Below are positions 10,380 to 22,556 of a stretch of 64,000 bases of DNA, piece after piece. The translations under genes and the position numbers were made by a program. The notes below the pieces were generated by a model, which saw nothing but the letters and a program-made list of their open reading frames with translations, had not been told where the DNA came from and searched no databases. This DNA comes from Paraphaeosphaeria minitans (Eukaryota > Ascomycota > Dothideomycetes > Pleosporales > Didymosphaeriaceae). The stretch's first letter is position 1. Each line of letters opens with the position of its first letter. Location of the stretch: the NCBI GenBank assembly GCA_015832175.1, contig WJXW01000004.1:2728001-2792000 (forward strand), written 5' to 3'.

Positions 10380-11640
10380 ATGCATTCACTACGGCGGAGC
10401 TGCCGCACGGCGCTCTTCAACAACACGCACACGGCCTTCCTCGCCAATGGGTCGCACCGCGCCTTCTCACGCACCGCGGCGCTCCTCCACCGCGGCACGC
10501 TGCCCGTGTTCCTCGAAGCATCGTCGCCCGAGCTGTCGCAGCTGCTGGCCACGCTGAATGCCCGGGTGCTTCTGCCGCACCACCTCACGCCCGAGCAGGA
10601 GCGGCTCGTGTACAAGCCTGAGAACCGTACCAAGCTCGAGCAGGAGCCCATCGACATCACCCTCGGCGACGTCACGCTGCCTCTCGAGCACATCGACCGC
10701 AACAAGGACATCCCCGCCTACCGCGTGCATCTGCGCAACATCCTCAAGGCGAGCAAGACGCCCGAAGACTGGGAGAATGTCGTCCGCGCCCTCCAAGGCT
10801 ACGCCAATGCCGGCCTGCGTCTGCGCCCAGACCAGCACGCCATGGTTGTGCGGCTCCTGAACAGGGCCGGCATGCACCACCTGATCCTGAAGCTGGCTCA
10901 GCGTGCCAAGGCGACGGGACTGCGGCTGCGCAACTTCGAGCTGATTGTCGCGGTGCTGCGCAGCGTGCGCGACAAGGCGTGGCAGGCCGGCTGGGAAAAG
11001 GAAGACCTCAAGAAGGCCCTGAGCATGGCCGAGCAGATCGTGGAGCTCATGGAAAACGATGAGCATCTGGGCCATCCCGCTGGCAATCAGAAAGACTACC
11101 GCACCCACCCCACCGTCGTTGCCGTGCCCCTGGAGATGGCTGCCGAGCTTTCCTACCGCCACGAGGCCGATGCCGCAAAGGTCAAGCGCTATGCTTCGCG
11201 CTTAATGAACGCCTTGAAACAGCAAAACTTCTTAGCCGTAGGCGACTCCCTCCTCCTCGGCCGCTATATGCTAACAGGTCCAGGCCGACATGGAGAGGAT
11301 AGAAGCCTCAACCGCAAAGACCGAAGCCAATTTCAGCAAAGGACATAAGCAGATGCGCGCACTTGTTACGCTACACACCGACCTGTGTACGCTTATTCCC
11401 ATCTGGAACTCGCTCAGCACCGCTCGCACCGTTCTAGATGCCGATATGCCCATGGCCGAAGACGCAGAGCGTGTGCAGCGTCAGTTGCGCGAGCTGCTCC
11501 AGAAGGGCGAGGATGCTACCGAGAGGCTGAGGAAGAGAGGGGGCGAAGAACTTGCGAGCGCAGATCCTGAAGGCTATGCCGGTTATGTGAAGACTGCGAT
11601 CCAAGCTTGTGAGGAGGATGCGGATGAAGCAGAAGAGTAA
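10380..11640 (+). CDS. Predicted mitochondrial alpha-helical protein, two exons, function unknown
   Basis: Exon 1 runs from an ATG at 10380 (or 10347, 11 residues longer) to 11237. Exon 2 is 11284-11640. The 46-nt intron has a CTAAC branch site at about 11271-11275 and joins ...QQNFLA to ADMERIEA..., giving about 404 aa. The N-terminus (MHSLRRSCRTALF then RAFSRTAALLHRG) is rich in Arg/Ser/Ala without acidic residues, like a mitochondrial presequence. The middle (about residues 100-260) is a run of amphipathic helices (AYRVHLRNILKASKTPEDWE, RPDQHAMVVRLLNRAGMHHL) reminiscent of TPR/PPR-type solenoids, though I cannot assign repeats. The C-terminal third is charged and probably coiled coil. A mitochondrial gene-expression role would be a guess; I do not recognise a named family. 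Confidence 0.75.
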
Positions 11641-12106
11641 AACGATAGGGGCTGCTGTACAATAGCTTGTTGGATATAGACATTCGCATGTAAGAGTAGC
11701 GTGTTCATAAACAACGCAGGGGCAATTGCATCGGCACAGGTATAGAAATTTTGCTTGGTATCAACAATCACCAGCAAAATCATTTCTCTTTTTCGCATCT
11801 GGTGTTAGGACATCGATCACCACTGGTCAGTTGCAAAATACTGATAAGATCGGTGTGCTGCCGTACTTGCTTCTATTGATGCACATGGATACGATGATAG
11901 GCCCCCACAAACAGGATCTCATTTCGGAAAGGTGCTGTGTAACGGGGCGTAAGCAGCGGCTACATGGTGGCCAAAGGCCTCATGGGCGGCTCGAAGCTTT
12001 TCCCATCTACATTGGACCCAAACCCGGGCGGTTTGCTTGCGATTTTATCTGACTTCGTCACTGAACAATTTCACCGTTGTCGCGTCCATCCGACCAGGCT
12101 GCTACC
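11641..12106. other. Intergenic, no gene seen
   Basis: Separates the mitochondrial-protein gene from the FAD oxidoreductase pseudogene. A short frame at 11726-12052 has no motif. Confidence 0.6.
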
Positions 12107-13831
12107 ATGCGGGGTACCTGGTTCCTCGCCGTTGTAGGAGGCGTCAATGTATTGGCTCACGATGCATTCGAACCACTGGACTTCGACATTACGCAGGCAC
12201 TCCTCAACCATGCTGTTGACGTGTCGAGCATCCCAGCGCTGTCGCAGCATTGGCTGGTTTCAGGAGCAAGTGCATGCGAATCTGCTGTAAGCGCACAAGA
12301 CTTTCCATGTCGCCAGGCTGATGTCCTTGAGCGAACTCTGAGAAGCGACACAGGACTCAGCCGTTGATTTGGATGGCTCGATTGGAACGAGCTGACGTTG
12401 AAGAGTAGTGCTCATCTCTCCATCACCTCTTCAGTGGCAAGGTCTCCACTCAAAATACTTCCACCTACGAGGCTCTCACCCAGTCATACTGGTCTGTACA
12501 ACAAGCCTCTGTAGATCCACACTGTATCTTTAGTCCTGCTGCCGCCCGGGATGTATCTATCTTGGTGCTGATCGCTCGACTCACAAGGTGTCCCTTCGCA
12601 GTCAAGAGTGGCGGACATGCGGCGTTTGCAGGCGCCAGCAGTATCCAAGGCGGCATCACGGTCTCCTTCAAAGATATGAAGACCATAGAATTATCAGAGG
12701 ATAAGTCAACCGCGAGCATTGGGCCTGGGAATACGTGGCACGATGTGTACCACACTCTTGAACCCGAGAATCTAGCCGTCATTGGAGGCCGTGTTTCTGC
12801 CATTGGCGTAGGAGGATTGACCTTGGGTGGAGGCATTTCTTTTTTTTTCGAATGAATATGGATGGGCATGCGACAACGTGGCTTCTTTCGAGATTGTCAC
12901 GGCAACGGGAGCCTCCATCACTGCATCGCCGAGCAGCCATACCGATCTATACTGGAGTCTACGCGGAGGCGGTAACAATTTCGGCATCGTAACCAAGTTC
13001 GAGCTTGAGACCGTACCGCAGGGTCTGATATGGGGGGGCGCTCGGTTGCACGTTGAAGAGCAATTCGACGCTATCACTGGTGCCTTTTACAATCTGGGCA
13101 CCGACTCGCCTCAGGATGTTGCCGCAGCCCAGGTCCTGTCGCTCGCATACGCGCAAAACACCAGAATAGCTTCGTCCGAGGTTGAGTACTCCAAGCCAAT
13201 CCCCAACGCCTCCATATTCTCCGAGTACCTCGCTATCCCGGCTATAGAAGACGGCACTATGATCCGCACGCTTTCCAATGCAACCCTGTAGATCAACACG
13301 GTAAACCCCAACGGCTTGCGTGAATCCTACTGGGCGGCCGCTTTCAAGCTCGATCGAGACTTTGCAGCTTTCACGAAGGACGTGTTCTTTGAAGAGGTTT
13401 TAGCGATCGCTGATGCCGCTGCTGTACTGCCCGCTCTGACGCTACAAGTCATCACAGTCCCCATGCTGCGCAACTTTGCTAAGAATGGAGGGAACGCACT
13501 CGGCCTCTCGGAGGAAGACGGGCCTCTGCTTTTGCTGTCGACGGCCACGATGTGGCGGACAAGGCAGACGACGAGTGGGTACTTGGGGCCAGCAGGAAGA
13601 CCATTGAAAGGACGGTTGAGGAGGGGAAGAAGATGGAGCTGTTTGTGGAGTACATCTATATGAATTACGCGAGCCAGTTCCAGAACGTGGTTCCAAGCTA
13701 CGGGGCAGAGAGCCTTGGGAGGCTGAAGACTGTCGCACACACGTATTGATCCGACAGGGGTGTTTCAGGAGCTGCAACCGGGCTATTTCAAGTTGGATGG
13801 CTTGCAGTTGCGTGGTGAAGTCGACGAATAG
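12107..13831 (+). pseudogene. FAD-linked oxidoreductase (berberine-bridge / PCMH type), multiply disrupted
   Basis: Starts at 12107 with a signal-peptide-like segment. The FAD_binding_4 core is clear: CPFAVKSGGHAAFAGAS (12593 on) and IGVGGLTLGGGISFF, then YGWACDNVASFEIVTATG, the GGGNNFGIVTKFEL stretch, and a C-terminal BBE-like NYASQFQNVVPSYG. Family members are secreted flavoproteins that oxidise diverse metabolites. Lesions: one extra T in the T-run at 12840-12848 (+1 frameshift); an in-frame TAG at 13289-13291; a missing G after ATGTGG near 13553; and an extra T near 13747 that turns TATGATCC into TATTGATCC. The N-terminal part also stops at about 12365 unless an intron from GTAAGC (about 12287) is used. 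The changes are indels and a stop, not RIP-type transitions, and the surrounding codons remain family-like, so decay looks recent. Confidence 0.87.
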
Positions 13832-13967
13832 GCGGTGAGCATTGCGAGTCGCAGCTGGTAAATTTTGACCCTTTAGCTTGAGATCGTCTGAAGATGCACG
13901 GTAGGATGGAGAAACCATGCGGCATCTGCGAACTGCCTCCCAGGTCGACGAATAGGCGGCGAGCATT
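13820..13967. repeat. 24-bp direct repeat at the pseudogene tail
   Basis: GTCGACGAATAGGCGG followed by (T/C)GAGCATT occurs at 13820-13843 (covering the pseudogene stop) and again at 13944-13967, with one mismatch. Confidence 0.85.
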
Positions 13968-14564
13968 TGGGGCCCCACTGGTCCGGGGTGAATGCGAGGC
14001 ATGTTGCCATCATCACTATCAACGATGTATGATGATATGGTCCATGATCAAAGCAGGAAGGCGAGACGTACTTGATCAGGCGTACCGTTCGCGATACTGT
14101 CGGCGGTTCCAAGTGTGAGTGGGCGTTGGTGTGCTTATTAAGGGGTGGTCAGAAATGCGCCCTACGTCATGATGAGGGAGAGCATCACCAGCCACCGCAG
14201 CTTGGTGCATGCGAGACCGTGCGCCACGGCCGAGGGCAAGGCTGAACGAGGGTTTGTCGTCTGTACGAATAATGCTAACTAGGCGCAGACAACGGCAAAA
14301 AGGCAGTCAAAGTCGATGCAAATTTCCGCAACATCATGCAACCATTGCACTGAAGGCAATAATTAGTAAATGCCCGGCGCGCCTGGATCAACGCGCGCCG
14401 TACCGACATGTACCCGCAGCCAGGGAAGCGAGGCTGGAGTCAGGCGGGGCTAGAGGGGCACGTGCGTGGGCGCTAGTGAAGCTCGTTATCACCTTCTTCA
14501 AAAACCCTGACTGCCGTCTCTTGCCTCAACGCCCTCTCAATCGCTCTAGACTGTCCACTCTACA
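13968..14564. other. Intergenic, no gene seen
   Basis: Holds the presumed promoter of the MFS transporter. Several short frames on both strands lack motifs. Confidence 0.55.
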
Positions 14565-16434
14565 ATGCCTGTAAATCCAAAAGATGAGCCCTTCCCTTGG
14601 AGGCAGCTTGTCATTGTCGGTGCGTACATCCAAACTTGAGCCCCGCCAGCGCCGCTTGAAGCTGATAGGCGGACCACAGGAATATGCCGATTCTCCGAGC
14701 CCCTTGCCTTCAACTCCATCCTGGCCTACTCGTACGTCATGGTAAAAGATTTGGGCATTCATGAGAAGGATGCTTCGTTCTACTCGGGACTGTTGGTCTC
14801 CGCCTATGCTGTCGCAGAAGCCATTACTGCCCTGGGCTGGGGCGCCATTTCCGATGTCTACGGAAGGAAACCCGTGGCGCTGATCGGCTTGGCGGGCGTT
14901 GCGCTGAGCAGTCTTGCCTTTGGCTTCGCAAAGACGTACTGGGTCGCTCTGCTGGCGCGATTCGTGGGTGGCGCGCTGAACGGAAACGTTGCCATTATGC
15001 AGACCATGGTGCAGGAGATGGTCAAGAACCCTGCGCACGAACGTGTGTTTCAACATCGACGCGGCACTGCATCCAAGCTAATCGTGAACAGCCAAGGCAT
15101 ACGCAACCCAACCTTTCGTCTGGACCCTTGGTGGTATCATAGGATCCGCTATGGGCGGTTTCCTTGCGCAGCCTGCGAAGTACTACCCGGGAACCTTCTC
15201 CGAGCATGGTATTTTTGGGAGGTACCCGTACCTGTTACCCAACCTGGTAGCAGCCATTGGCATCGTTTTGGCCATCATTCAGGGTCTGCTCTTCTTGGAA
15301 GAGACCCTTCCCATGGAGGAGGAGCCCGAAGAAGAGACGACACAAGCGGCCCTCCTTGAACCCACCATCAACGAGCGAGCTCCCTTGCTCTCAAACGCCC
15401 ACTCCACGCTGCCTCGCGACGCAGTACGACCTCGCAATCGCAGCTCGATATCACGTGCCTCTGTCACACGCTCTTCCCGCTCGCGGGCATTTTCCAATAG
15501 TAGCTTTCGTAATCGCTCCATGTCCATTGTCGACGGTTTGCGTCAAATCCGCAAGAAGCCTTCTTTTCTCGAAAATGGTATGCCGTCAGCCATTGATCAA
15601 CGATTCGATATCCGCCGCGACTCCTTTGGAACCATGCACAGCATAAGGATTGCGCACCATGAGGTCCTACCAGCGTCGATCACCCGTCCCGACCCCACAG
15701 GCCCAAAGAAGACTTTCAACCGCACGGTCGTCATGCTCACTCTAGCCTTGACCATCATCGCTTTCCACCAGATGGCCTACATCACCAACCTACCCGTCTA
15801 TCTACTCGATGAACCCCGACAGAATGGCATCGACTTCGTTGGCGGTTTGGGAGTCGATCTCCACGAAGTGGGCACTTTCCTTGCTGTCAACGGCCTGATC
15901 GCTTTGTTGACACAGGGCATCATTTTCCCGTATTTCGTGGAGAAGGTGGGTGTCTGGAAGACGTTTGTCAGCATGATTATCTTGTATCCGACGACTTACC
16001 TTATCGGTCCGTTTATCAGTGCCCTCCCGCCAAAGCTCATCTCGCCAGGTGTCTACCTCTCACTATTCTTGCAGGGGCTGTTCGGTATCCTCGTCTTCCC
16101 GTGCGCCCTCATCCTGCTCAAGAACGCAACGCCCTCGCCGCTCGTTCTGGGCCGTGTCAACGGCGCAGCCATGTCGGCATGCTGTCTTGCACGAACTGTC
16201 TCGAGTCCGCTCGTGGGAGTCGTGTATTCTGCAGGAGGCAGTGCAGCGGCGTGGTTCTTCCTGGCTGGATGCGCCGTCGTCGGTGCGCTACAATTGTTCT
16301 GGGTGCCTAATGAGCACGTGGACAAAGTGAAGGTCGAAAACATCGTCAAGGATGCCGTGCAAGAGGCTGTGCACCCGCATCATGTCCATATCAGCGACAC
16401 GGACAGCGTGGCGGTCGCTGACTATGATGACTGA
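14565..16434 (+). CDS. Major facilitator superfamily transporter with long central loop, three exons
   Basis: Exons 14565-14619, 14680-15042 and 15092-16434 join to 586 aa. A short cytosolic N-terminus (MPVNPKDEPFPWRQL) leads into the first membrane helix, which is split by intron 1. MFS motif A is present as GAISDVYGRKP near residue 75. The second junction creates the PKAYATQPFVW segment found in this fungal subfamily. A hydrophilic, Ser/Arg-rich loop of about 120 residues, including an acidic EEEPEEET stretch, separates the two six-helix halves and probably carries phosphorylation sites. The tail is acidic/His-rich (HPHHVHISD). The architecture resembles the ZIFL/YCR023C-like group, often vacuolar or plasma-membrane exporters; substrate unknown. 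The frame is intact. The FAD pseudogene upstream is on the same strand but too decayed to argue a cluster. Confidence 0.9.
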
Positions 16435-19400
16435 GGCGGAGTCTGGGGGTTTGGTTGGATAAAAGTAATTTGGGGGTTGGATGTACTGCACAGCTGTTTA
16501 TGTTCTAGGTTCCTTTCGATTCTCTCTTGATCTATTCGCTGTGCGCGTCATCAGAGATGTTTCCATCTGCGGTCACCTGCGGTTTTTATGCGGTTTTCAT
16601 GTATTTTTCATTCGGGCGTTATTCGGAGCCACGGTTCCTGTGGCATAGCATTTTGCGCTCACTCATGGCTTGCATCCTCGGCATTGTTACGGAGTAGGAA
16701 ATTAGGAATCCATACATCTCATCGTTTCTCGTCACATCAAACATCAGACCCCATCGTCTTCCCTTGGCCTCACCTGCTTCGTAATCCGTTACACCAATTA
16801 CCCACTCCCATCCACACACAACTGTCTCAGTTGAGCGCGCGCAACGCAGTCATCCCGTGTTACGTCCTCACATTATCCTTGCATCACCTCGCTTGCCAGA
16901 CCGAATCGGCTCCGTCACACAGAGAGGCGCTCATGTCACGACGATCCCGAGCGTCCAAAGCGGCGGTCGGAGGCGTTCGAACGGGCGCCGATCCCATGTG
17001 ATGTCGCGCATGTACGCGTGCGCTTCAGCCTTGTGGTACGCGGCGAGCATGTTCTGTGTGACGCCGGGCTTGGACCGGTGTCTTGGACATTTGTGTTGTT
17101 GAGGGGCCGAACGCATGGAATGTTTGAGTGCGGGTGTGGCGGTTCTGGGCTTGGTGTGAAGCGGATTTAGTGGTTGTGGTTTAGTGTTTGTGGTTGAGTC
17201 TCGGTGCAGGTGTCGTCGTTCCAGGTACGGTGGGTTAACCGGTGGGTTAGGTGAGGTCGGATGGGACGTTGAATGTGAGTTGAAGGCGTCTAGCTCTACG
17301 AGCGGTGACTGAGACGTTGTTCGGGAAGGATTCAGTTAAGGTGTCTTCTGCTCGTGAGAGTGAGTTCAACCTAGTCTCACCTCGGTGTCGCTGCCCAAGT
17401 GTACAACGAAGGGGCGTTGAACTATGCGGTTGGCTTGGCTCCCCGTTCACGAAGTGTGGGTTGCAGCGAGAGCCACCGAGAGCGCGTGACAACGTACGAA
17501 GGGGAGATGGAGCAAGGATATGCTCGGGGTGCTGCGTGTCTCGTTGGGGTTGTCGTTTCTTCGTGGCTTCTTCCAATCTGGGATGCAGTCACTTCGCGCC
17601 TTCTTCCAATCTGCTGGATAGTAGCCTCCCACTTTCCTTGCATAATCTCATGGTGCTATCGCGAGGTCGGACGTTTACATGTTGTGGAGACCAAACCCAC
17701 TCAAATGTGCTCAATCGATCCTATATAGTCAGTCGGCGCACTCGTTGCACTCTACACGGACGATGCGTTCTCCAGCCCCTCTCCAGTCGTCCATCGCTTC
17801 CGCCAGCGGGCTGCCAGGTGTCTTGTGACGACGAGCAAGTTGTGCATCTTTCCCTGCATTCGCGATGCATCTTCCAGCGCCACCCGGTGTAGCTGTGGCT
17901 CACGGCTGCTGACCGACGTCCCGCGTTCTACAACATCAGCCCCACTCTGCGCAGTCGTTGATGTGCTCCCAGGCCAGCATCTACCGTCTATAGCGAGCCA
18001 GCGAAACTTGTCCTCGGCTGCGGGTAATCGGCAGTACCACCCGGTCTGCACGAAATCAAGGACTCTTTGGTCCACAAATAGGTCTATTGGTTGATAACAC
18101 GGTCCCTATTGATTGAATCGGTGGTCGAAAAACGGCCCGAAAGAGTTGGGACAGTTTGGCGATCGAGCTTCGACACCGAGTTGCAATTAGTGTGGGCATC
18201 CCGCACAGGAGCAGACGACGCAGCACCAGCAGTGTTGCCCCTTTCCGGTCGACAACATGTTTCGAGGCTACGAATACTACTCCACAGAGGGCTTCCTGGT
18301 CCCGCTGACTGCGCTCTGGGTTAAAGCCCATCCTGCGCGCAATGGGCGGCATGGCCAGATACTCACCGCTCCATCAAGGCAGAGGGCATGACCTTTTGAC
18401 ATCACTGCCATGGCGTCTGCTGTCCTCTCAACCCCGCATCTTCCACAAAATGGCATGTCGACGTCACCCAGAACGATGCCAACCCCGCACTTTGTGCTGT
18501 CACAATGTAGGCCGACAAGACTACAGGGCCGACAGCCGTCCGTATTAGGCAATATTTATTGAATCCTTCGACGTGGGACTTGTTACTGGCCATCCACAGC
18601 ATGGTGCATGGTGCGGCCTGAGGTTGCATCTGTCCCTTCAAGGATACCCTGGGGACTAGTGGTGAGGCGATCTCCAAAGCAGCTGGTATTTCTGGAAGGA
18701 CCGGGCGCAAAGCTTGTTTGGGCGTAGTGCGCTGTCATTGGCCGCCTTGTGGGCGAGGCAGCTGTGGTCAGTATGCACCAGGACAATAGTCACAGTAGGT
18801 ACTCTGCTGTCGCGGTCATGTGGGCGGAAGGGACGGCGAGGGCGGAGGCAAGATACTGAGCAGCCAGAAAAAAAGAGGCCTACCGTACTGCACGCCTTCT
18901 TCCTTGGAGCACAAGGCCATCGGCGATGGTCGGATCGGCGCCGCGTGCCCTGGAGTTGGAAGGACGATAGGTAGCGACGGCAGACGGCGTGTCTCTGGCT
19001 GGCCGGGTGGCTTCTGGGCGATCGTGTGGTGAAGTTGCATCTCGCGAGGCGCTCGCCAGGTCAGGTCAGGTCAGGTCTCAGGTCTCAGAGATCTCAGGTC
19101 TCAGAGATCTCAGGTCTCAGGTCACCAGCGGCGACGCACGTGCTGGCCGAGGTCGGTTGATTATTCCCGTGGCGCTCATCTGGACTGCGGCTTCTCGAAG
19201 CCGTGGAGAGGCGGGTGCCGGCGAGCCTCCGGAGCGAGGGAGGGGCAGTGAAGACCCTGCAATTAGCAGACGGCAGAGGATGTGGAGTTGGGGAGGGGAG
19301 GGGGAGGAACTGGGATGGTTCCGAACGGGCTGGCGGCTCAGAAAACGTGGGCCGGCAACCTGTATGCCGTGGCAACCACGCACGGCGCACGGCGGGCTTT

Positions 19401-19886
19401 CAGGGCGTATCTACGGTAGGTAGGGCGCAGGTCGCTGCAAGCTGAGGCAATGGTTGCAGGGTGGTGTCGGCCGAACGCAGCCAAGTGGGTGGGCGGTGGA
19501 GGAAGTCAAAGGCCCGGGGCACGCTGGCGCCAATATCGAAAGCTGCTGATCTAAGCCCAATCCGTATGCAGCGCTCTTAGCGGCTTGGACCCGCGCGCGA
19601 TCAGGGGCGCAGGACGGGAATGGTCTGGCGAGCGGGCATGGACCAGCGTCGTATTGCAGCGTTCAAAGGAGATTGGGATGGATAGGGTATAAGATTTGCC
19701 TGTTCCCATCTGCTTCCGTTTGCACTCGTTGTCCAACGCCCATGCAAGTCGTTGCAGAGCAGCCACTCGTTTACCCTTCACCCTTCACCCTTCACCAGGC
19801 CGAGAAACCATTCAGTTGGTAATTTTTAATACACCTTACACCATTCGCTCCCCAGAGTCCAGACGACCAGGACCTCTTCCACCACC
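16435..19886. other. 3.4-kb region with no recognisable gene
   Basis: The longest frame (17305-17892, plus, 195 codons) is Arg/Cys/Ser-rich without a known motif and is overlapped by equally long frames on the other strand, which suggests chance openness of GC-rich DNA. A CAGGTCTC-type simple repeat lies at about 19056-19130. It may hold regulatory DNA of the tyrosinase gene or a non-coding transcript; nothing in the sequence settles this. Confidence 0.5.
19056..19130. repeat. AGGTC / CAGGTCTCAGAGATCT simple repeat
   Basis: Several head-to-tail AGGTC units are followed by repeats of CTCAGGTCTCAGAGAT. The unit AGATCT is palindromic, so the tract can also fold. Confidence 0.85.
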
Positions 19887-20995
19887 ATGACCATGTTCTC
19901 CCTCCTCGGCCTCGCGGCCGGCGCATCCGCCGCCGTGCTCGCCATCCCCGCGCTACCCATCCCCACGGGCGCCCCCAAGCTCGACGTCAACATCTTCAAC
20001 ACCCATGAGATCCACACGCTCTCCCTGGCCGACATCACCGAGATGGTCGCCAACCAGACCGACAGCCCTGGACCCGAGCCCGACTTCCTCACCTTCGCCG
20101 CTGGCGACACTTGCAGCACCATCAGGACCCGCGTCGAGTGGCACGACAGCGCCGACTCCACCAAGCAAAACTTCGTCAACGGTGTCAAGTGCCTGCTCGG
20201 CAAGCCGTCCGCTGGCAACTACCCTGGCTCCAAGAACCGCTACGAGGACTTCGTCCAGGTTCACCAGACCGTCACTGACAACGTGCACAACAACCGCAAG
20301 TTCATCGTGTGGCACCGCGCTTTCCTGTGGACTTTCGAGCAGGTGCTGAGGGATGAGTGCGGTTTCACCGACTCTCTTCCCTGGTTCGACGAGACCAAGT
20401 TTGCCGGCCACTTCTCGCAGTCGTCCATCTTCTCCGACAAGTGGCTTGGTGCCATCAACCTCGGCGGAAACTGCGTTACCAACGGCGTGAGCACACCCTT
20501 CCCCTCCCTAACGAACGCATGGCTGACCCGCAACAGCAATTCGCCAACCTGGCCTTGAACATTGGTCCCAGCACGGCCCAGTATAACCAGTACCACTGCC
20601 TTGCCCGCAACGGCAACGCCGCCGACACGGCCAACACCAACGCGAACATCGTCAACGGCTGCCGGGCGTTGAAGGACTACAAGGACTTCGCCAAGTGCTG
20701 CGAACAGGGCGCGCACGCCTACGGCCACAACGGAATCGGTGGCGTTATGCGCGACGTGTATGCCTCGCCCGGTGACCCCATCTTCTGGCTGCACCACGGC
20801 ATGATCGACCGCCACTTCCGCATCTGGCAAAACGACGACTCTTCCCGCACCGGCTACATCGACGGCATTGGCCCCTACAACGAGGTTCTTTCCCTCGACA
20901 CGGGCATCTACCTCAACGGCCTGAGGCCCAACATGAAGATCGGCGATGTCATGAACACGCTGAACTCCCCCCTGTGCTATAGGTACAGCTACTAG
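19887..20995 (+). CDS. Secreted tyrosinase / polyphenol oxidase, two exons
   Basis: Exon 1 19887-20486 and exon 2 20537-20995, intron 50 nt (GTGAGC...CAG), 352 aa. The start ATG has a strong context (CCACCATGA) and opens a signal peptide (LLGLAAGASAAVLA). The CuA site is formed by His126, His134 and His143 (VHQ, VHNN, WHRAF). The CuB site is formed by His260 and His264 (AHAYGHNG) and His286/287 in FWLHHGMIDR. Family role: copper enzyme hydroxylating monophenols and/or oxidising catechols to quinones, used extracellularly in melanin or phenolic metabolism. There is no C-terminal lid domain, so this belongs to the short fungal type that needs no large propeptide. Cys pairs (CCEQ, CRAL, CLAR) suggest disulfides. 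The frame is intact. Confidence 0.92.
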
Positions 20996-22301
20996 ACTCT
21001 GCTACCCACCTTTCCGTATCGCATCTTCCTTGACTAGACAAATACCATGCTCATTTTCCTAACCCGCTCCTGACTCAGCGTTCTCGCCTTCTGTCTTTGC
21101 ACATCGTGGGGGAAACGATGGGGGATCATGATGGATGTTTCGGGACCATACCTCTTCATGCGCGTCCCCTCCGGCAGCATTGGGTGGCAGGCTGTCGGCC
21201 GGCATCGGATACATAAAACTCAACACTACGTTGTGAATTCTAATATATAATTGTTGCCGTCGACCTGATGCCCGCAGAATACCCACAGCATGGCCCACAA
21301 AAGGCTCCTCCCTTCTCCAGCGCTAACCCCTGCGCCTAAACGACGGCGTGCGGTGTGCCTGGACTGCACGGTTCAGGAGGCGTTGCTACCGAGGGCGCGC
21401 ACCTCCCCTCATCTATCTCGGCTTGGGGCACGTCATGCTCGCAGCGGACAGGGTCCAGGTAATATAAGCTACCATCTCGCGGCGGCAGCGACTGTCTCGG
21501 AGTCCTGGCCAGCGTCGAAGAGCGCGCGTGGGTGCGTGGAGGGAGAGGTTGCGGGCCGCCGCGAGAGTGTGAAACGGGAGGGTGTGGGGCAGAGGCAGGC
21601 GAACCACGGACGGACCCAGGGCGAAACAGGCACGCGTGGCGCAGATGGGCGGGATGGGATGATGGATGCGCCAGCGATGGGATGATGGGATGCGCCAGCG
21701 ATGGGAGTCGAGATGAGAGGGGAGACGAAACGGAACAAACGGATGGCTTCCGCTGTGTCTGCCGTATCCATTGCGAACCACGGGCGGTAGACGCGCGCCA
21801 GGGAATATTCAGAAATCCAGATAATGTCGCTGGACTTGGTTCAGGGTCAAAGTCGAGGCGCGTCTGGTCTGGGCGAACATGATGCGCGTAGTCTATCGTA
21901 GGTACAGCGCCATCTCCATCTCATCTCCGAACGCCGTTTCCGACAAACATGGCACTTTGTCATCCCCGGACCTGGTTCAGCTTCTGCACGTTTTTCTTTG
22001 TTCGCGACCCATGTACGAGAGCATGCTAGGCTGCTAGCATCCTGCCATCGATCCAGACCAGTAGTTCATGTCGCGAGATACGCACGTGAAAGGACCCGCC
22101 ATGCAGGAGAGGCTTTGGTAAAGGATTTCTGGAGGTGTTTGCCTTTGTCGGGATTCGACGTCTACGAGGAGTAGGTACAGTAAGTAGAGCATGCATGCAG
22201 CCTCAGTCTGTCCCGACGCCGCACGTTGTTGTGCTACGAGCAAACACAGACACGTGACGTGACGCTGAAGCTTCTCGATAGAACCTGAACCTTTTCTTCA
22301 T
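20996..22301. other. Intergenic, no gene seen
   Basis: Includes the tyrosinase 3' region. A frame at 21290-21685 is low-complexity. At 21651-21708 a GATGGGATG(A)TGG..GCGCCAGC unit is repeated twice. No motif-bearing gene. Confidence 0.55.
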
Positions 22302-22556
22302 ACACTGCTTGACTGACACTGCTTAACTAACACTGCTTGACTAAGACTGCTTAACTAACACTACTTAACTAACACTGCTTGACTAACACTGCTTAACTAA
22401 CACTGCTTCACTAACACTGCTTGACTAACACTGCTTCACTAACACTGCTTGACTAACACTGCTTCACTAACACTGCTTGACTAACACTGCTTCACTAACA
22501 CTGCTTGACTAACACTGCTTCACTAACACTGCTTGACTAACACTGCTTCACTAACA
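22302..22556. repeat. 14-bp satellite, about 18 copies (AACACTGCTTGACT)
   Basis: Head-to-tail 14-bp units alternate between GACT, AACT and CACT endings. In the right half the GACT/CACT alternation is strict, giving a 28-bp higher-order period. It is not a CRISPR: there are no unique spacers. Confidence 0.95.

Noticed and set aside
17305..17892. 195-codon plus-strand frame as a secreted Cys-rich (effector-like) protein
   Set aside because: No signal peptide, composition follows GC-rich spacer, and antisense frames are equally open.
21290..21685. 131-codon frame after the tyrosinase gene
   Set aside because: Low-complexity and includes a local sequence repeat; no motif.
22302..22556. CRISPR-like array
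   Set aside because: Units are contiguous 14-mers without spacers, and the genome is fungal; it is a satellite.
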